A stretch of DNA of 64,000 nt from Macrotrachela quadricornifera (GCA_022393335.1 JAJEKB010021378.1:724711-788710); one strand, 5' to 3'. Shown: positions 1 through 11,314, numbered from the stretch's first letter. Program-made: numbers and translations. Notes: a model not told the origin generated them from the letters alone.

Positions 1-16
1 ATAGACAATATTCTAA

Positions 17-3000
17 TTAGAATAATTTCTTACATTCGTTTTTGTATGTTTCCGAAGGTAAAATAAAAATAACAAAAGTAAGTAGCGAAGGAGCAAATGA
101 AATAAAATAACCAGCTAAAAATAACCATGGATCACGATCAGATTTCATACAATCTGGTAATAATGAAATAATAAGACGAGGTGTAGCAAGTATAATAAGA
201 ATGACAGGTGAAATAATTAAATGTTTATTTTGAGTTAATTGTTGATGAATATACTTTTTGAGTGGTTGGTTTTTTTTAACAAAAAAACGTCTTCGTGCAA
301 TATTATAAATGATTACTAAAGCTGAAATAATATTGAAACAGAATGGTAAAAAAAAGTGAAGAATTTGTATAATAGAATTATAGATTTGAATCGAGGATGA
401 ATGTCGTGTAATGCACCATGTTCGTTGTTCAACATCATCAGTAATGAGACGACGATAAATCGGATCATGTATATTCGAAATGGCGGTTATAATAAATAAA
501 ACAACGATCAAACATTTTGCTATTTGTTTACTTTTTGTTTTATTAAATTTAGCACCTTGTACAACCGCTGATGCTCGTTCAATAGTGACACATGCATGAA
601 GCCAGTCGCTAAAATTAAGACACGTTCGAAGGATAAAATCTATGCATAAACATTGAATATGTAGAAATGTCATGTTTGTAATATATGTCATTTGTGTCAG
701 TAGAAGAAATGCAAATTTTAATGCAAAAATGATCATGATCAAAATAGCTAGAAGTGAAGTAGTAAAAAGATAAAGACCACAGCCGACTTTTTGTGTTTCT
801 TTTCTAATAAAAACTAATGCACAAATAATACCATTTATAATACCAATAATAAACATGACACTAATAAGAATAAGACTAAATTTAATGACAAATAATTGTG
901 TTCGAAAACTTGTCTCTGGACGTATTTGATAAGCAAGAATACTGTCTAGTGAAAGTGAGAAACCTTTGGTTGAAAATTGACATTTAGAACCATAAAAACA
1001 ATCTTGACAAAGGCAAGCTGATTTAGTTGGACATTTAGCATCATCTTGAAAGCATTGTCCATCATTTTCACAATTTCCCAAATCACCTTGACAAATATGT
1101 GCTTTGTTATGTTCGAACAATACACATACAGCAAATCGATTTGTATCACATATACACATATGTACTTCATCATAGAAACATGAAAGATTCAAATTTTGTT
1201 TACATGGTACTTGATAATATTTGATACGACGTATGAGATGAAATTTAGCAAAAGTTGAATTGAAAAGTTCGTTAATTGATGGGCAATAATTTTCAGAAGA
1301 TACATACATATTTATCTCAGTATTATTATTTCTTTCAAAATTAATTAAATAATATCTTTTATCAAATTCAGCAAATACGAGATCAAATTGATTAATAGTC
1401 GTACGAATAACAGCTGAGCTTTCATATGGATGTAGTCTTTTGAATGTTGTAATATGTTGATGTTTAGTCAATAGTTTGTCTTGAATTATATGTAATAGAA
1501 CTAACGATGGAATAGATATTGAAGAATGAAAAGAGACAATTAACTTGGTTAATGGTAATTGACAATGTTCTCCCCAAAAATCTTCATGACATAAACATTT
1601 TTTCACAAAAAAAGACTGTCTTCGTTCATCATCTGGTACACATTGACCTCCATTTAAACATTCTCCCGAATTCTGACAAGGATCTAATTTAATATAACAT
1701 CTTGGTCCACCTCGTCCAAGAGCACACAAACAAATCGACGTTGGATAACTGCTGATACACAATGAACCAGGAGCACAAGAACATGATGTTGCTGATACTT
1801 GCATATATTGACATTGATTTCCAAACCAACCTGGATCGCAACGACATAAAGTTCTTTTTTTGTTTGTATCCAGATTTGCTACTGTACATACACCATGTCC
1901 GTGGCAATCAAGCGCGCATATGTTTTCACCAATGATTGTCGTATATGATGGAATATTGATTTGAATTGATAGACGATAAACAGGTAAAAAAGAAAACTCT
2001 AGCGGATAATACCAACTTGCTCGGTATTGAAGTTTAATTGTTTCTCGCTTATAAACATCGATGCGAACACTATAATTCTTGGTGGAATCCTTAGGACGAG
2101 AGCGATAAAGTAGATAAATGTTCCATTTAATAGCACAATCAGTACTGGGACTATAATAACGATGATCATGGGATTCGATTTCATTTTGATCTGTTAGAAG
2201 TATGAAAATAAAAGTAAACATACTTCGCCAATCACTAGCACTTTGCGCTTGTACATTTAAACTAATGCGTTGATTTTGATATTCACAATACTCTCCATAT
2301 GCACTTGGAGGACATATACATTTTAACAGTCTACCATTTTGTGTGCGAACATATATATAAAGACCACGAAAACATGGACTTCTATTAATATTTGAGAATT
2401 GAAGAGTATTAACAGAACGAATGTTAAGAGGTGGATTTATTTCTGATTTGTTTCTTTTTAAATTTGAAATAGGCAGTTCTAAAGTATAATAATCTTGTCT
2501 ATCCTCTAAACTACAAAGATGTTTATGAATCGGTGTTAATTTTTGTTTGTTACAGTTGTAATCGAATGGATTAGTCTCCCAAAACTTTTCATCCATCTTT
2601 GTATCACAATCTTCAATACTTTCTACGAACTCGCACAAAGTTCTATTCCAGCAACGATAACGTAATGTATGTTGCCATGAAGATATATTCCGACAGAATT
2701 GCCTCTCATCCGATCCACCTAGACAATCAGGAATGTTATCACCTATTTCCTTCATTGACAAACAGGTGAGTTCAAATGTTTTCGGCAAAATGCATGTATG
2801 ATGTAATGGAGGACATTCGATCGGAACATCCTTACATCCAAGTTCATCTTCGCCTTTTGGACAATTCCATACAGAATTACAATGTGTATAACTATTGTTA
2901 CATGGCCACTGTTCGCATTCAGTTTCATCTGTCATATTTTCACCGTGAATATTAATCGGAAAAAAATCTTGAATGCCATCACAAATAAATTTAAACATAA

Positions 3001-4693
3001 TATTGTTCTGTAAGTAACGTTGATTTGGATCTATTTCATCATCTTTATATGGACAATCAGGTTCGTCATTGTTAATTGCTGTTGACGACACACAAAATTC
3101 TTCACCAAAGCATTTTAAACGATGAGAATTAGTTTCATTCAACGAGCATGTATTATTTATTTCTTCATCGTCTGCCAATGGGCAATTATCCACTCCATCA
3201 CGAAGTCGAACACTGGAAATACATTTTGAAGAATACTTGCATTGATATAACGACGGATGTGGACACTCAATGTTCGTCGATGTACACATCGCTGATAGGT
3301 GAGCTTCAACGGCTTTGTTCATTGCGTCCCATTCAGGATACAATGGGAAAATGTCTCCAAATTCATTTTCATAATCAATACACGTATGGTTTGAAATATT
3401 ATACCATGTTATATTCTTCATTTGACAATATATTGGATTAAAGCATACATACATAGGTGTCATGAAGTAACTCATATATATTTTATCCCTATTGTAAAGA
3501 TAATAAACATGTCCGAGTAGAGTAGATGTGCTTGGAAAGAAAAACAGATGTGGCGGACACGCGTACTGCACTTTTTCAATCTGGCGTAAATAGAAATTGA
3601 ACCGATTAATTTTGGGCTCAGGAAAACTGTAATTCACTAAATATTTCATCGCGCCAAAGCATGCAGACGTTATACCTGGGTCGTCGAACGAATTAACGAA
3701 TTTGTGACGCGTATTACGACATGGAGATGGTCTGACAACACATTGTCCATCACCACATGAAAATGGAAGAAAACCCAAAATCTGTGGATAGCATGCCGTT
3801 TCTTCGCAACGAAATGTTAAATCTATTGAACAATTATTCGTAACTGCTAAAGACAGTGGTTCATCTGATCGATCCATGCAATCTGGATTTAATATATCAT
3901 CATGATAAAAATCGAGAGGTATACATTGTCCATTATGACATCGATATTCATTTTTGTCACATTGATTTGTTTCCAATTTCCAACATTCTTTTTCATCTTC
4001 ACCATTGAAACAATCCTCTTTTCCATCACATATTTCACGCCAGTCAAGACACAAATGCACTAATTTATGAATACATGTTATATGGACATAGCATGCATGA
4101 AAAGGAAGAAATAAAGCAAATTGAGATGAATGTATCGTATATACATATTCCTCGAATGTTGTCGGTGAAAAAGAAAAATAGTATTGGCATCGAGATCCAA
4201 ACCATGGCGGGGTACAGTTATAAAAGATATACTCTTCTGTTGTAATTATTCGAGAATTTTCTGAGCTAATATGTATTTCACCATCCAGATAAGCTTGATA
4301 ATTTTCAATTACGTCAATCGGCGCAGACCAATCGAGTAATTGACTACTTGATATCGAATGTTCCTTTAGCTGAACGAATGTATAATTTTTATGACCAGCT
4401 GTCGATAAGTTAAAATTGGTATAAATGAAAGTTGAATTTGTATTAAATCGAAAACAATATGTCATTAATTGATTTGCCGAAGTGAACGTTTTACTTTGAC
4501 TTGAGAAACGATCAATCACATCATAATATAAACAGTCGTAGTGTTGTGGTGTAGTTTTTCTTTCATACATTCGTTGATGATAAACATCGTACAAATTTAA
4601 GCCATACTTAATCTGTGATGCGTCAGACTTCCTAATCAATGAGGAAAGTATACAAAGGAAAAAAAGTATAGGATTTAATGAGATTATAAGCAT
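17..4693 (-). CDS. LDLa/EGF-rich seven-transmembrane receptor (GPCR-like), 1558 aa
   Basis: A single open frame with no intron. It starts at an ATG followed by a hydrophobic signal peptide (residues about 1-25). The ectodomain has two clusters of LDL-receptor class A-like repeats (about 195-280 and 470-700, with Cys spacing and acidic DGxxDC/SDE-type calcium signatures) and EGF-like modules ending in GWFGNQC-like motifs (about 925-1080 and again near 1220). Seven hydrophobic helices follow from about residue 1267 to 1545. The usual DRY motif after helix 3 reads IERA, and helix 7 lacks a clear NPxxY, so G-protein coupling is uncertain. Large LDLa/EGF ectodomains on rhodopsin-like bundles are known in bdelloids and in LGR/relaxin-type receptors. 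The natural ligand cannot be read from sequence. The gene ends in a short basic tail (NECKKLF) 17 bp inside the window edge. The lack of introns over 4.7 kb is odd, given the introns in neighbouring genes. Confidence 0.85.
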   Translation of the reverse strand: MLIISLNPILFFLCILSSLIRKSDASQIKYGLNLYDVYHQRMYERKTTPQHYDCLYYDVIDRFSSQSKTFTSANQLMTYCFRFNTNSTFIYTNFNLSTAGHKNYTFVQLKEHSISSSQLLDWSAPIDVIENYQAYLDGEIHISSENSRIITTEEYIFYNCTPPWFGSRCQYYFSFSPTTFEEYVYTIHSSQFALFLPFHACYVHITCIHKLVHLCLDWREICDGKEDCFNGEDEKECWKLETNQCDKNEYRCHNGQCIPLDFYHDDILNPDCMDRSDEPLSLAVTNNCSIDLTFRCEETACYPQILGFLPFSCGDGQCVVRPSPCRNTRHKFVNSFDDPGITSACFGAMKYLVNYSFPEPKINRFNFYLRQIEKVQYACPPHLFFFPSTSTLLGHVYYLYNRDKIYMSYFMTPMYVCFNPIYCQMKNITWYNISNHTCIDYENEFGDIFPLYPEWDAMNKAVEAHLSAMCTSTNIECPHPSLYQCKYSSKCISSVRLRDGVDNCPLADDEEINNTCSLNETNSHRLKCFGEEFCVSSTAINNDEPDCPYKDDEIDPNQRYLQNNIMFKFICDGIQDFFPINIHGENMTDETECEQWPCNNSYTHCNSVWNCPKGEDELGCKDVPIECPPLHHTCILPKTFELTCLSMKEIGDNIPDCLGGSDERQFCRNISSWQHTLRYRCWNRTLCEFVESIEDCDTKMDEKFWETNPFDYNCNKQKLTPIHKHLCSLEDRQDYYTLELPISNLKRNKSEINPPLNIRSVNTLQFSNINRSPCFRGLYIYVRTQNGRLLKCICPPSAYGEYCEYQNQRISLNVQAQSASDWRSMFTFIFILLTDQNEIESHDHRYYSPSTDCAIKWNIYLLYRSRPKDSTKNYSVRIDVYKRETIKLQYRASWYYPLEFSFLPVYRLSIQINIPSYTTIIGENICALDCHGHGVCTVANLDTNKKRTLCRCDPGWFGNQCQYMQVSATSCSCAPGSLCISSYPTSICLCALGRGGPRCYIKLDPCQNSGECLNGGQCVPDDERRQSFFVKKCLCHEDFWGEHCQLPLTKLIVSFHSSISIPSLVLLHIIQDKLLTKHQHITTFKRLHPYESSAVIRTTINQFDLVFAEFDKRYYLINFERNNNTEINMYVSSENYCPSINELFNSTFAKFHLIRRIKYYQVPCKQNLNLSCFYDEVHMCICDTNRFAVCVLFEHNKAHICQGDLGNCENDGQCFQDDAKCPTKSACLCQDCFYGSKCQFSTKGFSLSLDSILAYQIRPETSFRTQLFVIKFSLILISVMFIIGIINGIICALVFIRKETQKVGCGLYLFTTSLLAILIMIIFALKFAFLLLTQMTYITNMTFLHIQCLCIDFILRTCLNFSDWLHACVTIERASAVVQGAKFNKTKSKQIAKCLIVVLFIITAISNIHDPIYRRLITDDVEQRTWCITRHSSSIQIYNSIIQILHFFLPFCFNIISALVIIYNIARRRFFVKKNQPLKKYIHQQLTQNKHLIISPVILIILATPRLIISLLPDCMKSDRDPWLFLAGYFISFAPSLLTFVIFILPSETYKNECKKLF

Positions 4694-6189
4694 GATTGGC
4701 TGTGCACAAAATACTTCTGCAGTACAATTATAATATGTATGTGGTGTGAGTTACTTCAAAGTGAAGAAAGAGAAACTATTTATTAGTATGTCGGCAATAC
4801 ATATTAATCAATCATTTGATTGTCAAAGTTGATAAAGCTAATAAGAGATTGTGTCATAACGTTAATATTAATCATATAGATTTTTTTATTATTGATACAT
4901 ATGGCCTGGAGTTTTCACTGTCAACATCAACTTTTCTAATAGAAAATATTATTTTATTTTTGTCAATTATTTATGAGCATGACAATAGTGGCATAGAAAG
5001 ACTAAACACGCTGCTGGATTTGCATAAATCACAAGGTTAAAATATTTTACAGTCAAATTTCTTTTATCAATACACACGAATAGAAATGTTTGAATTTTGC
5101 GATTCACCTACAATTACCAATCCTATATCGATCAGTCCACTCAAAAATTGTCAGTTAACCGTGATTCAACATGCAATCAACTGACGGTTCCTTTTTACTG
5201 GAGAGTGATGAGAAGGCTGCTAATCTCACCCTCGTCATATTAAGAAATGAGTCTCAACATTTTTCTCAAATCTTGATTAAGTTTTAGCTACACTAACAAG
5301 TAACACTCATCCGATGGTTTCGCTGAACCTTTTTTGAAAGAAATCCAATGCTGCTACTGTGAGATATGGAGCTCCAAATCATTCTAGATCTGAATTCAAT
5401 CAAGTCAAAAATTTGTTTTCATGTCGAACCTAGGTCCTACAACTTAGATTTTGCCGGTTCTGAGTTTATATTCAGAAAAACCTTCAGACTAGATTTGCAT
5501 TAAGCTTTGCATCTAAATAGAACTATTTGAAAAACTACAACAAGAAACACTCATACAAATATATCACTAACTTTCGGCGATACGATTTTCGATAAATAGC
5601 TTACAGATCTAACAATTAAATGCCTAAAACCTTGATCCTTTATTTAGCCGTGTAGACAAAAAGTCCACAATATCAATGAGCAAAAATCAGGTCTCGGTTC
5701 GACCGGATCTGAGCCGAATCCGCGTTCAAAAATAAAGTCGCTATCGGATCTGGATCCAACATCGGTTCCAAAAGAGGTGGACTCATAGCTGCCTATTGTT
5801 ATATGAGCTTCGACTAAGATCGTGTGGCATAATTCAACCATTGGTTCCATATACAAATGTTAGAATAGAAAATTCCTAAAAACATTCTCAGTCTCAGTTT
5901 ATTAACTGGGGAATTTCTATGAATGAACACATACGTTTACATGCATAGTTAACTGTCATCTATACTTTTTTGTGTTTGATCTAGATAAAACTTGATAAAC
6001 TCGTTTTCTCCGTTTGGAATATTTTTAATCAACCTTCAACCAGAACGTTGCGTATCAAATTATCAATATTTATAATATATATGAGAAAAGCTGTTGGCAT
6101 AATCTCTGCGAGATTAATAATACAAAACACGATAGAGCTTCTTATATTGTAAATAATTGAGCTCACTAATACGTGTACTAACTTTTCAG

Positions 6190-6281
6190 TAGTGGCGGAG
6201 CCAGGGTGGGGCTCAGTCCCTCCCAGAAAAAATTTTCCGGGGCTTAGCCTCCTCCATAAAAAATTCCTAGCTCCGCCACTA
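6190..6281. mobile_element. 92-bp hAT-type MITE with 8-bp target duplication
   Basis: The ends are a perfect 12-bp inverted repeat, TAGTGGCGGAGC at 6190-6201 and its reverse complement at 6270-6281. It extends to 16 bp with one mismatch. The flanks carry an exact 8-bp direct repeat, CTTTTCAG, at 6182-6189 and 6282-6289. An 8-bp duplication and a TAGTGGCGGAGCCAGG-like end are typical of the hAT superfamily. The element has no coding capacity and so must be mobilised in trans. Confidence 0.8.
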
Positions 6282-6377
6282 CTTTTCAGATACTATGCAT
6301 TATTATAGTAAATGTGAAAAAACGAATATCAAAGAAAAATATCCTTAATTGCCTCAATTTTTTTCGAAAATAAGCTT

Positions 6378-6438
6378 GTTAGCGCAGTCACTTTAGGGCT
6401 TAAGTGTGAAGCTCACTTGCTTTCTTTCGTTCGATTAC
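6378..6438 (+). repeat. Possible decayed tRNA-derived (SINE-like) head
   Basis: The word TTAGCGCAGTC (box A-like) is followed about 40 bp later by GTTCGATTAC (box B-like), which is tRNA-gene spacing. A five-pair anticodon-like stem (ggctt/aagct) with a 7-nt loop lies between them. There is no plausible acceptor stem, the T-stem does not pair and the base before the putative anticodon is not T. A functional tRNA is therefore unlikely, and a degraded SINE or pseudo-tRNA is the best reading. Confidence 0.25.
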
Positions 6439-7290
6439 GCTGATACAAAATATCTTACAATTTTCAGCAAAAATCTTGGATTAACACGACTATTTATAAA
6501 AGTCTAGAAAATTGTAGAAGGGTCTAAAACTGTTATGACTGAGACACCTTTTCTCGTTGCTATGAAAGTCTGCCTATTGCCTACTATCTCTCTGTACTAC
6601 TATCGAAACGCACCCTATGAGTTTTGAACCCTGTCGCTCAAGGTCTGTGATGGTATTTTCTACCTGTGGTGTTGGTCATGGTCTGTAATGGTCTATTACC
6701 TTTTCTGCTCGCATCAGAATGTACTCGGTGACTTGTAAACGTGTTCATCGTCAATTGTGGCGCTTCTTTTGGCTGTCGGCCACGGTTTGTGGTAGTGCCT
6801 GTCATGATCTGTGGAGTGGGGAAGGGGTACATTGAGCAACCAGGAAGAAAAAGTCAACTTCCGAGATTTAAACCTCTATTGTAGCTAACATTGGGGCTGC
6901 TGTGGTTCTGTATTTAACTGCATCTCGAATAATGATTAAAAGCAAGTGCCTGTTAAGTTGCAGGCATCATAAAGTACGTAAAATAGGTACATACTACTAA
7001 TAGGACCATATAAGTAACATGTGCATTTTACATTAGCGATTTAGTTATATCCACTAGTTATTATGTAGCTATACACTTTTATGTATTTACTATATATTGC
7101 AGACCGTTAGGACTTTTTGAAGTTCTTTAGGCTGTAATAAGATCAAAAACTTACCATCAGTAGTGTAAAATAGTCACTGGCCCATAACGCAGCTCGTTTG
7201 CGAGACTTTGCGGGAGTTTTAATTCAAGTCTTAATTTATCGTTTCATAGGACGTGTCATGACTTATTTTCAAGAGATACGCCGTTGAACC

Positions 7291-7702
7291 CTTATTGAGA
7301 TATTTGATTTTTACGGTATTTTTTTAGTACAATGCCGTGATTTGCCTCACGTTTATTTGAAAAATCAACTTTCGGATTTCGACTTGAAACTTTGCACAGA
7401 GAGAGATCTCAATAAAACTAGTCGATCCTGAAAATTTCATATTTCTTCGTTCTCCTATTCTTAAATATGAACACTTAATATTTCCTGCTATAAATCGTGT
7501 GAAAAGAGTATTTTTTCTTACACTAGTATCTTGGATAGAAGGAAACCAAAGATCTGAAACTTTCAGAACAAACTAGTCTCATTAAAGACCTTTCTCAATG
7601 CAGTTTCAAATCGAAACTCGAAAATTGATTTTTAGGTGAACTTGAGGGAGATCACGGCTTTTTGCTAAAAAATGCCATAAAAATTAAATATTTCGACAAA
7701 AA
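7291..7702. repeat. Imperfect foldback (inverted repeat), about 410 bp
   Basis: The segment 7291-7468 reads, with scattered mismatches and small gaps, as the reverse complement of 7527-7702. Matching landmarks are ATATTTGATTTTTACGG against the complement of 7677-7695, GCCGTGAT against ATCACGGC, and ACTAGT at 7417-7422 and 7572-7577. No target duplication could be fixed. It is probably an old foldback or MITE. Confidence 0.55.
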
Positions 7703-9420
7703 TAAGCTAAAAGCATGAACTCTTTTCAGTGTTCATAGCTTATTAAGACCTACGTAATGCACATAGTCTCGATTCAAAAGCGATTTGGCAACGGGATATT
7801 GCTCCGGACCTCTTTTTTTGCCCACTGTAGGAGAAGGGGAGGGAATGAGATATGTGAGTGCAACTTTCTACCCTTAAACACTTCAACACTCTCTTTCAGA
7901 TCGTGTTTCACAAAACAGGTAGAATATGTTCTCATTCGCCGACATTAAGGTCTAAGTATTGCAACGTGAGCGTATTTTGAAACAATGTCTTATATATGAT
8001 TCAATTGTGAGGTTCTCGTTTTGGGATTGTAACCAATGGCTTCACCCTCCGTTATTGACGTTGACTGAAATGTAATATCTAGGATCTTCACCTGGTAAAC
8101 TTGAGAAATACTCACAATAAAAATGCCTACTATGTATTGATAACATAATAGAAGATGATGGTTTTCATTAAATATTTTATTGATGAAAATCAATAAATAC
8201 TATAAATAGTAACGGTGAAAAACAATAACGATGAGGAAAATAGAAAAACAAAAAGACAAAGATAAAAGACAGATCACGAGCATATATATACCAAGGAAGA
8301 AATACAAAAACATAATAGAAAAAATGAAATGACGCAACAAAAAGGTTATCAAGGTCTCATGGTGTTCAATATAACAATACATATTCCACAGAGAAGAAAG
8401 AAAAAAAAATATATATAATCACTAGAACGACACAGGACAAAAAATTAGGAAAAATATGTATGTGTATATATAGAATATAAGTTGGCATCATGAAGTAACA
8501 TCGATGTGGAATTAAATGGGCTAGAAGAAGAAATAATTCTTTTTTGGCAATTCTCTTCTGGACAAAACATTTGGTCCAGATATGGAAAAGTATGAGACGT
8601 GTTATTGCTAAAAGGACAATGTATTTGGACTTTTCCAATTGTATTTTCAGATTGAAGAAAGATCTCATGTATACAGTTTCGTAGAGTAAATCGAGCTCTA
8701 TCAATTGGTATATAATTCAATTTGAATAATAAAAATTTTCGAAGAAAAAAATTCCCATAAAGTAATATATCAATTTTCGCCATTTTTTAGCATTTTTTAA
8801 AGGTCTAGTTGAGAGGTTTTCTCAAGTCGGTCTGTCTTAGCCGACTAAGAGTTTATCATTAGACCGTGAAACTTTGGATTATTCTATGGTACACTAAGGC
8901 CTAATTTCCCATAATGTCAATTTTAAAATCTCTTTATCACTATTCTTTCGGTATCCAAAAATCCTTAGTTTTCTCATGGAGCGTTTTTTAATTATTGAGT
9001 TAATAAATTAAGTTTATAATTAAGAAAACAAATTAAATGAATAAAATAAACTATTATGAAGAAGTTAAAGAAAACAAAAAAATATGCATAAAATATTTCA
9101 TAAATGAATGGTTAACAATTCTTTATTGACACTATGAAGGTTATAACAGTACATTTACATCAAATATCGACACCTAATTTTAAATTAACAAATTGAATCA
9201 CTAGAGATAAATATACTTTTAGACAATGATATACACTATCAAGACTTCTTACAGCTGCAAGAATGATACTGTAAATAAATGATGTGCGTCTCGCAATCAA
9301 TATCACACGAATCCAGTTGTGTTCTATATAGAATAAACGATTATACTGAAAAACTTGACTTATAATGCATATTATCTTATAAAATTCTTTAAATTAATAT
9401 TAGAATTATGAATATGTCTT

Positions 9421-9526
9421 GGAATCCGGTAAGAAAAAATCCGGAATGGAAAAAATCCGGAAAACAAAAATCCGGAAAAGAAAAAATCCGGAAAGAAAAA
9501 AATCCGGAAAACAAAAATCCGGAAAA
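9421..9526. repeat. Left terminal array of the MULE (7 CCGG units)
   Basis: Units of the form ATCCGGAAAAxAAAA recur every 15-16 bp on A-rich DNA. The polarity is opposite to the matching array at 11315-11400, so the two arrays are the inverted termini of the transposon and likely binding sites for its transposase. Confidence 0.8.
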
Positions 9527-9710
9527 ATCTCCAATATCCTTATAACAAAGGAGAAAGAATAATATTCTTCCATAAATGTTTCCTATTGTCTACGTCAACC
9601 ATGATCATCGTCCACTGAGTACTATTCTACTTAATTGGGTTCTGTATTTCTATTATTTTGTATAGACAGACACGCTGAACACGCCGCTGATCGTTCAATT
9701 AGTGCACATG

Positions 9711-9718
9711 TATAAATA
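9711..9718 (+). promoter_or_regulatory. Putative TATA box of the MULE transposase gene
   Basis: TATAAATA lies 120 bp upstream of the transposase ATG, inside the element and downstream of the left terminal array, where a promoter would be expected. The intervening leader is CT-rich. The assignment rests on sequence and position only. Confidence 0.45.
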
Positions 9719-9831
9719 CACTCGTTCCTCTCTATTATTCCCATTTCACATCAATCTCACTTCTACAACACTCAACTATCTGATCTTCTTATTTTCTATT
9801 TTCTTCTCATTTTCTACTCTCTTCATTCATA

Positions 9832-11226
9832 ATGACCAACGCGCAACCGCCTCACTCTTTCGTTAACAGCAACAAGGGTAAGCCTCTTCTCGTTATCGAC
9901 AGTTATATCTTTCAGAAGAGCGGCAAGGCCACGGAGGCAACCACCTATTGGGAGTGTCAATTCAAGCACTGTGCTGCCGTTGCTCATACGAACTCGAAGA
10001 CAAGCGAGTTGATGAAGCAGAAGAACAACCACTGCCATCCTCCCATACCAGAGGAGATCGATATTCGTCACATGATGAACAAGGTCAAGACCCGCGTCAA
10101 AGCCGATACTACACCCGTCGGTCAAATCTACGACGAGGAATTGGCCAAGGCCAAAATGTCAAACGCAGCACTTGCCATGGCACCAACAGCCAACCAAGCC
10201 AGGAAAGCATTGAATGTTCAACGGCGAATGGAAATGCCGACTATTCCCACATCGGTCGATTTCTACTTCCCACGACGTTACAAGGAGACCCTCGACGGGA
10301 AACGTTATCTTCTCGCCGATCATTTCTGGCCCGACATCGGCTCCGGCTGCAAGCGCATCGTCGCCTTTGTCACTGACGAGCAATTACGCCTTCTATTCAA
10401 GTGCACACATATCTTGATGGATGGCACGTTTGATACCTCACCAAAACACTTTGCTCAAGTATATTCCATTCACGGAATAAAGCACGACCACACATTTGCA
10501 TGTGTCATCCTGCTCATGACGGAAAGAAAGGCGTTCTACTACCGACACATGTTCGCTATTCTTCACCAACACGCCGCTCGTCTCAACCTTGCGTTCCAAC
10601 CGACTCGAGTGACGACCGATTTCGAACCTGCGTTGGTCAAAGTCCTCAAGACTGAGCTTCCCACTGCTCATCAATATGGCTGTTATTTTCATTACTGTCA
10701 AGCCATTCATCGAAGAATCCAAACGCTCGGGCTTGCGAGCCTTTATAAAAATGACGTCGACGCTCGCTCATGTGCTCGAAAGCTCATGGCTTTGGCTCTT
10801 CTTCCGCTCAACCAGGTCGCACTCGGGTTCGAGGAGGTAGCAGACGAAGCGCCTCATTCTATCGATGATCTCATCGACTACTTTCGAGACCATTGGATGA
10901 AGAACGTCAAGTTGAGCCTATGGAATGTGGCCGAATTAAACGTGCGCACGAACAATAACGTTGAAGGGTGGAATAATCGTTTCAACAAACGAATGAACAG
11001 GTGTCACCCGAACATGTGGGCCTTCGTTACTTGCTTGCAAAACGAAGAAGTGCATTTTCGGCAACAAGTGCTCAAGGTGTTAACGGGTGCGCAAAAACAG
11101 AAGACGAAGAAGACTTTGGCTTTACAAGCTAAAATCAACACTCTTGCCAAACGTTTCGAGGACGATGAGATCGATCGCGCTGAACATCTCGAGGGACTCT
11201 CTTTATTGGTAGCTAGTAAAAAGTGA
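9832..11226 (+). CDS. MULE transposase with N-terminal FLYWCH-type zinc finger, 464 aa
   Basis: The protein cuts and reinserts the surrounding transposon. Residues about 18-70 look like a FLYWCH zinc finger (TYWEC...KHC...NHCH pattern). The RNase-H-fold catalytic core follows. The acidic residues are probably D197 (in LMDGTF), D263 (in TTDFEPA) and E378 (in NNVEGWNNR). A C-x2-H motif (GCYFHYC, about 284-287) typical of MULE transposases sits between the second and third. The frame is uninterrupted, all three acidic residues are present and both transposon ends are intact, so the copy could be autonomous. The start is the first ATG after a TATA-like box. An AATAAA lies about 60 bp after the stop (11289-11294). 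Base composition is clearly more GC-rich than in neighbouring host genes. Confidence 0.88.
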   Translation: MTNAQPPHSFVNSNKGKPLLVIDSYIFQKSGKATEATTYWECQFKHCAAVAHTNSKTSELMKQKNNHCHPPIPEEIDIRHMMNKVKTRVKADTTPVGQIYDEELAKAKMSNAALAMAPTANQARKALNVQRRMEMPTIPTSVDFYFPRRYKETLDGKRYLLADHFWPDIGSGCKRIVAFVTDEQLRLLFKCTHILMDGTFDTSPKHFAQVYSIHGIKHDHTFACVILLMTERKAFYYRHMFAILHQHAARLNLAFQPTRVTTDFEPALVKVLKTELPTAHQYGCYFHYCQAIHRRIQTLGLASLYKNDVDARSCARKLMALALLPLNQVALGFEEVADEAPHSIDDLIDYFRDHWMKNVKLSLWNVAELNVRTNNNVEGWNNRFNKRMNRCHPNMWAFVTCLQNEEVHFRQQVLKVLTGAQKQKTKKTLALQAKINTLAKRFEDDEIDRAEHLEGLSLLVASKK

Positions 11227-11288
11227 ACTACATCACTTCTGTTCATATCAAATAATTTCTTTTCTTTATTGTACATCTTTCTTTGTTA

Positions 11289-11294
11289 AATAAA
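11289..11294 (+). terminator. Polyadenylation signal of the MULE transposase
   Basis: AATAAA occurs 63 bp after the transposase stop codon and just before the right terminal CCGG array, in the expected place for 3'-end processing. Confidence 0.5.
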
Positions 11295-11314
11295 GTGTTG
11301 AATCTTTTTACATA

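Larger units (their letters stand above)
4694..9409. other. Gene-free spacer with decayed mobile elements
   Basis: About 4.7 kb with no convincing gene. Short frames such as 4816-5040 and the overlapping frames at 8366-8783 are low-complexity and resemble nothing I recognise. It contains a hAT-type MITE (6190-6281), a tRNA-like stretch (6378-6438) and an imperfect foldback (7291-7702), listed separately. The stretch 5280-5330 (aagtaacactcatcc...) resembles the left end of the dispersed repeat at 14549, but only over about 20 bp. The stretch 6640-6820 repeats a ggtctgtaatgg-like word several times and looks like a degraded tandem repeat. Confidence 0.6.

Noticed and set aside
4816..5040. 74-aa plus-strand open frame just after the receptor start
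   Set aside because: Ile/Leu-rich, AT-driven composition, no motif, and no splice or promoter context supports it.
6378..6438. Functional tRNA gene
   Set aside because: Box-like words are present, but there is no acceptor stem, the T-stem does not pair and the anticodon loop lacks the usual T before the anticodon.
8366..8783. Two overlapping 112-aa minus-strand frames
   Set aside because: They overlap in different frames, are hydrophobic low-complexity sequence and lie in decayed repeat DNA.
9421..9526. Independent microsatellite or CRISPR-like repeat
   Set aside because: The matching inverted array at 11315-11400 and the flanking AGAATTAT duplication show that it is a transposon terminus.
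9823..10722. Several 70-140 aa frames on both strands inside the transposase gene
   Set aside because: Shadow frames produced by the GC-richer transposase coding sequence.
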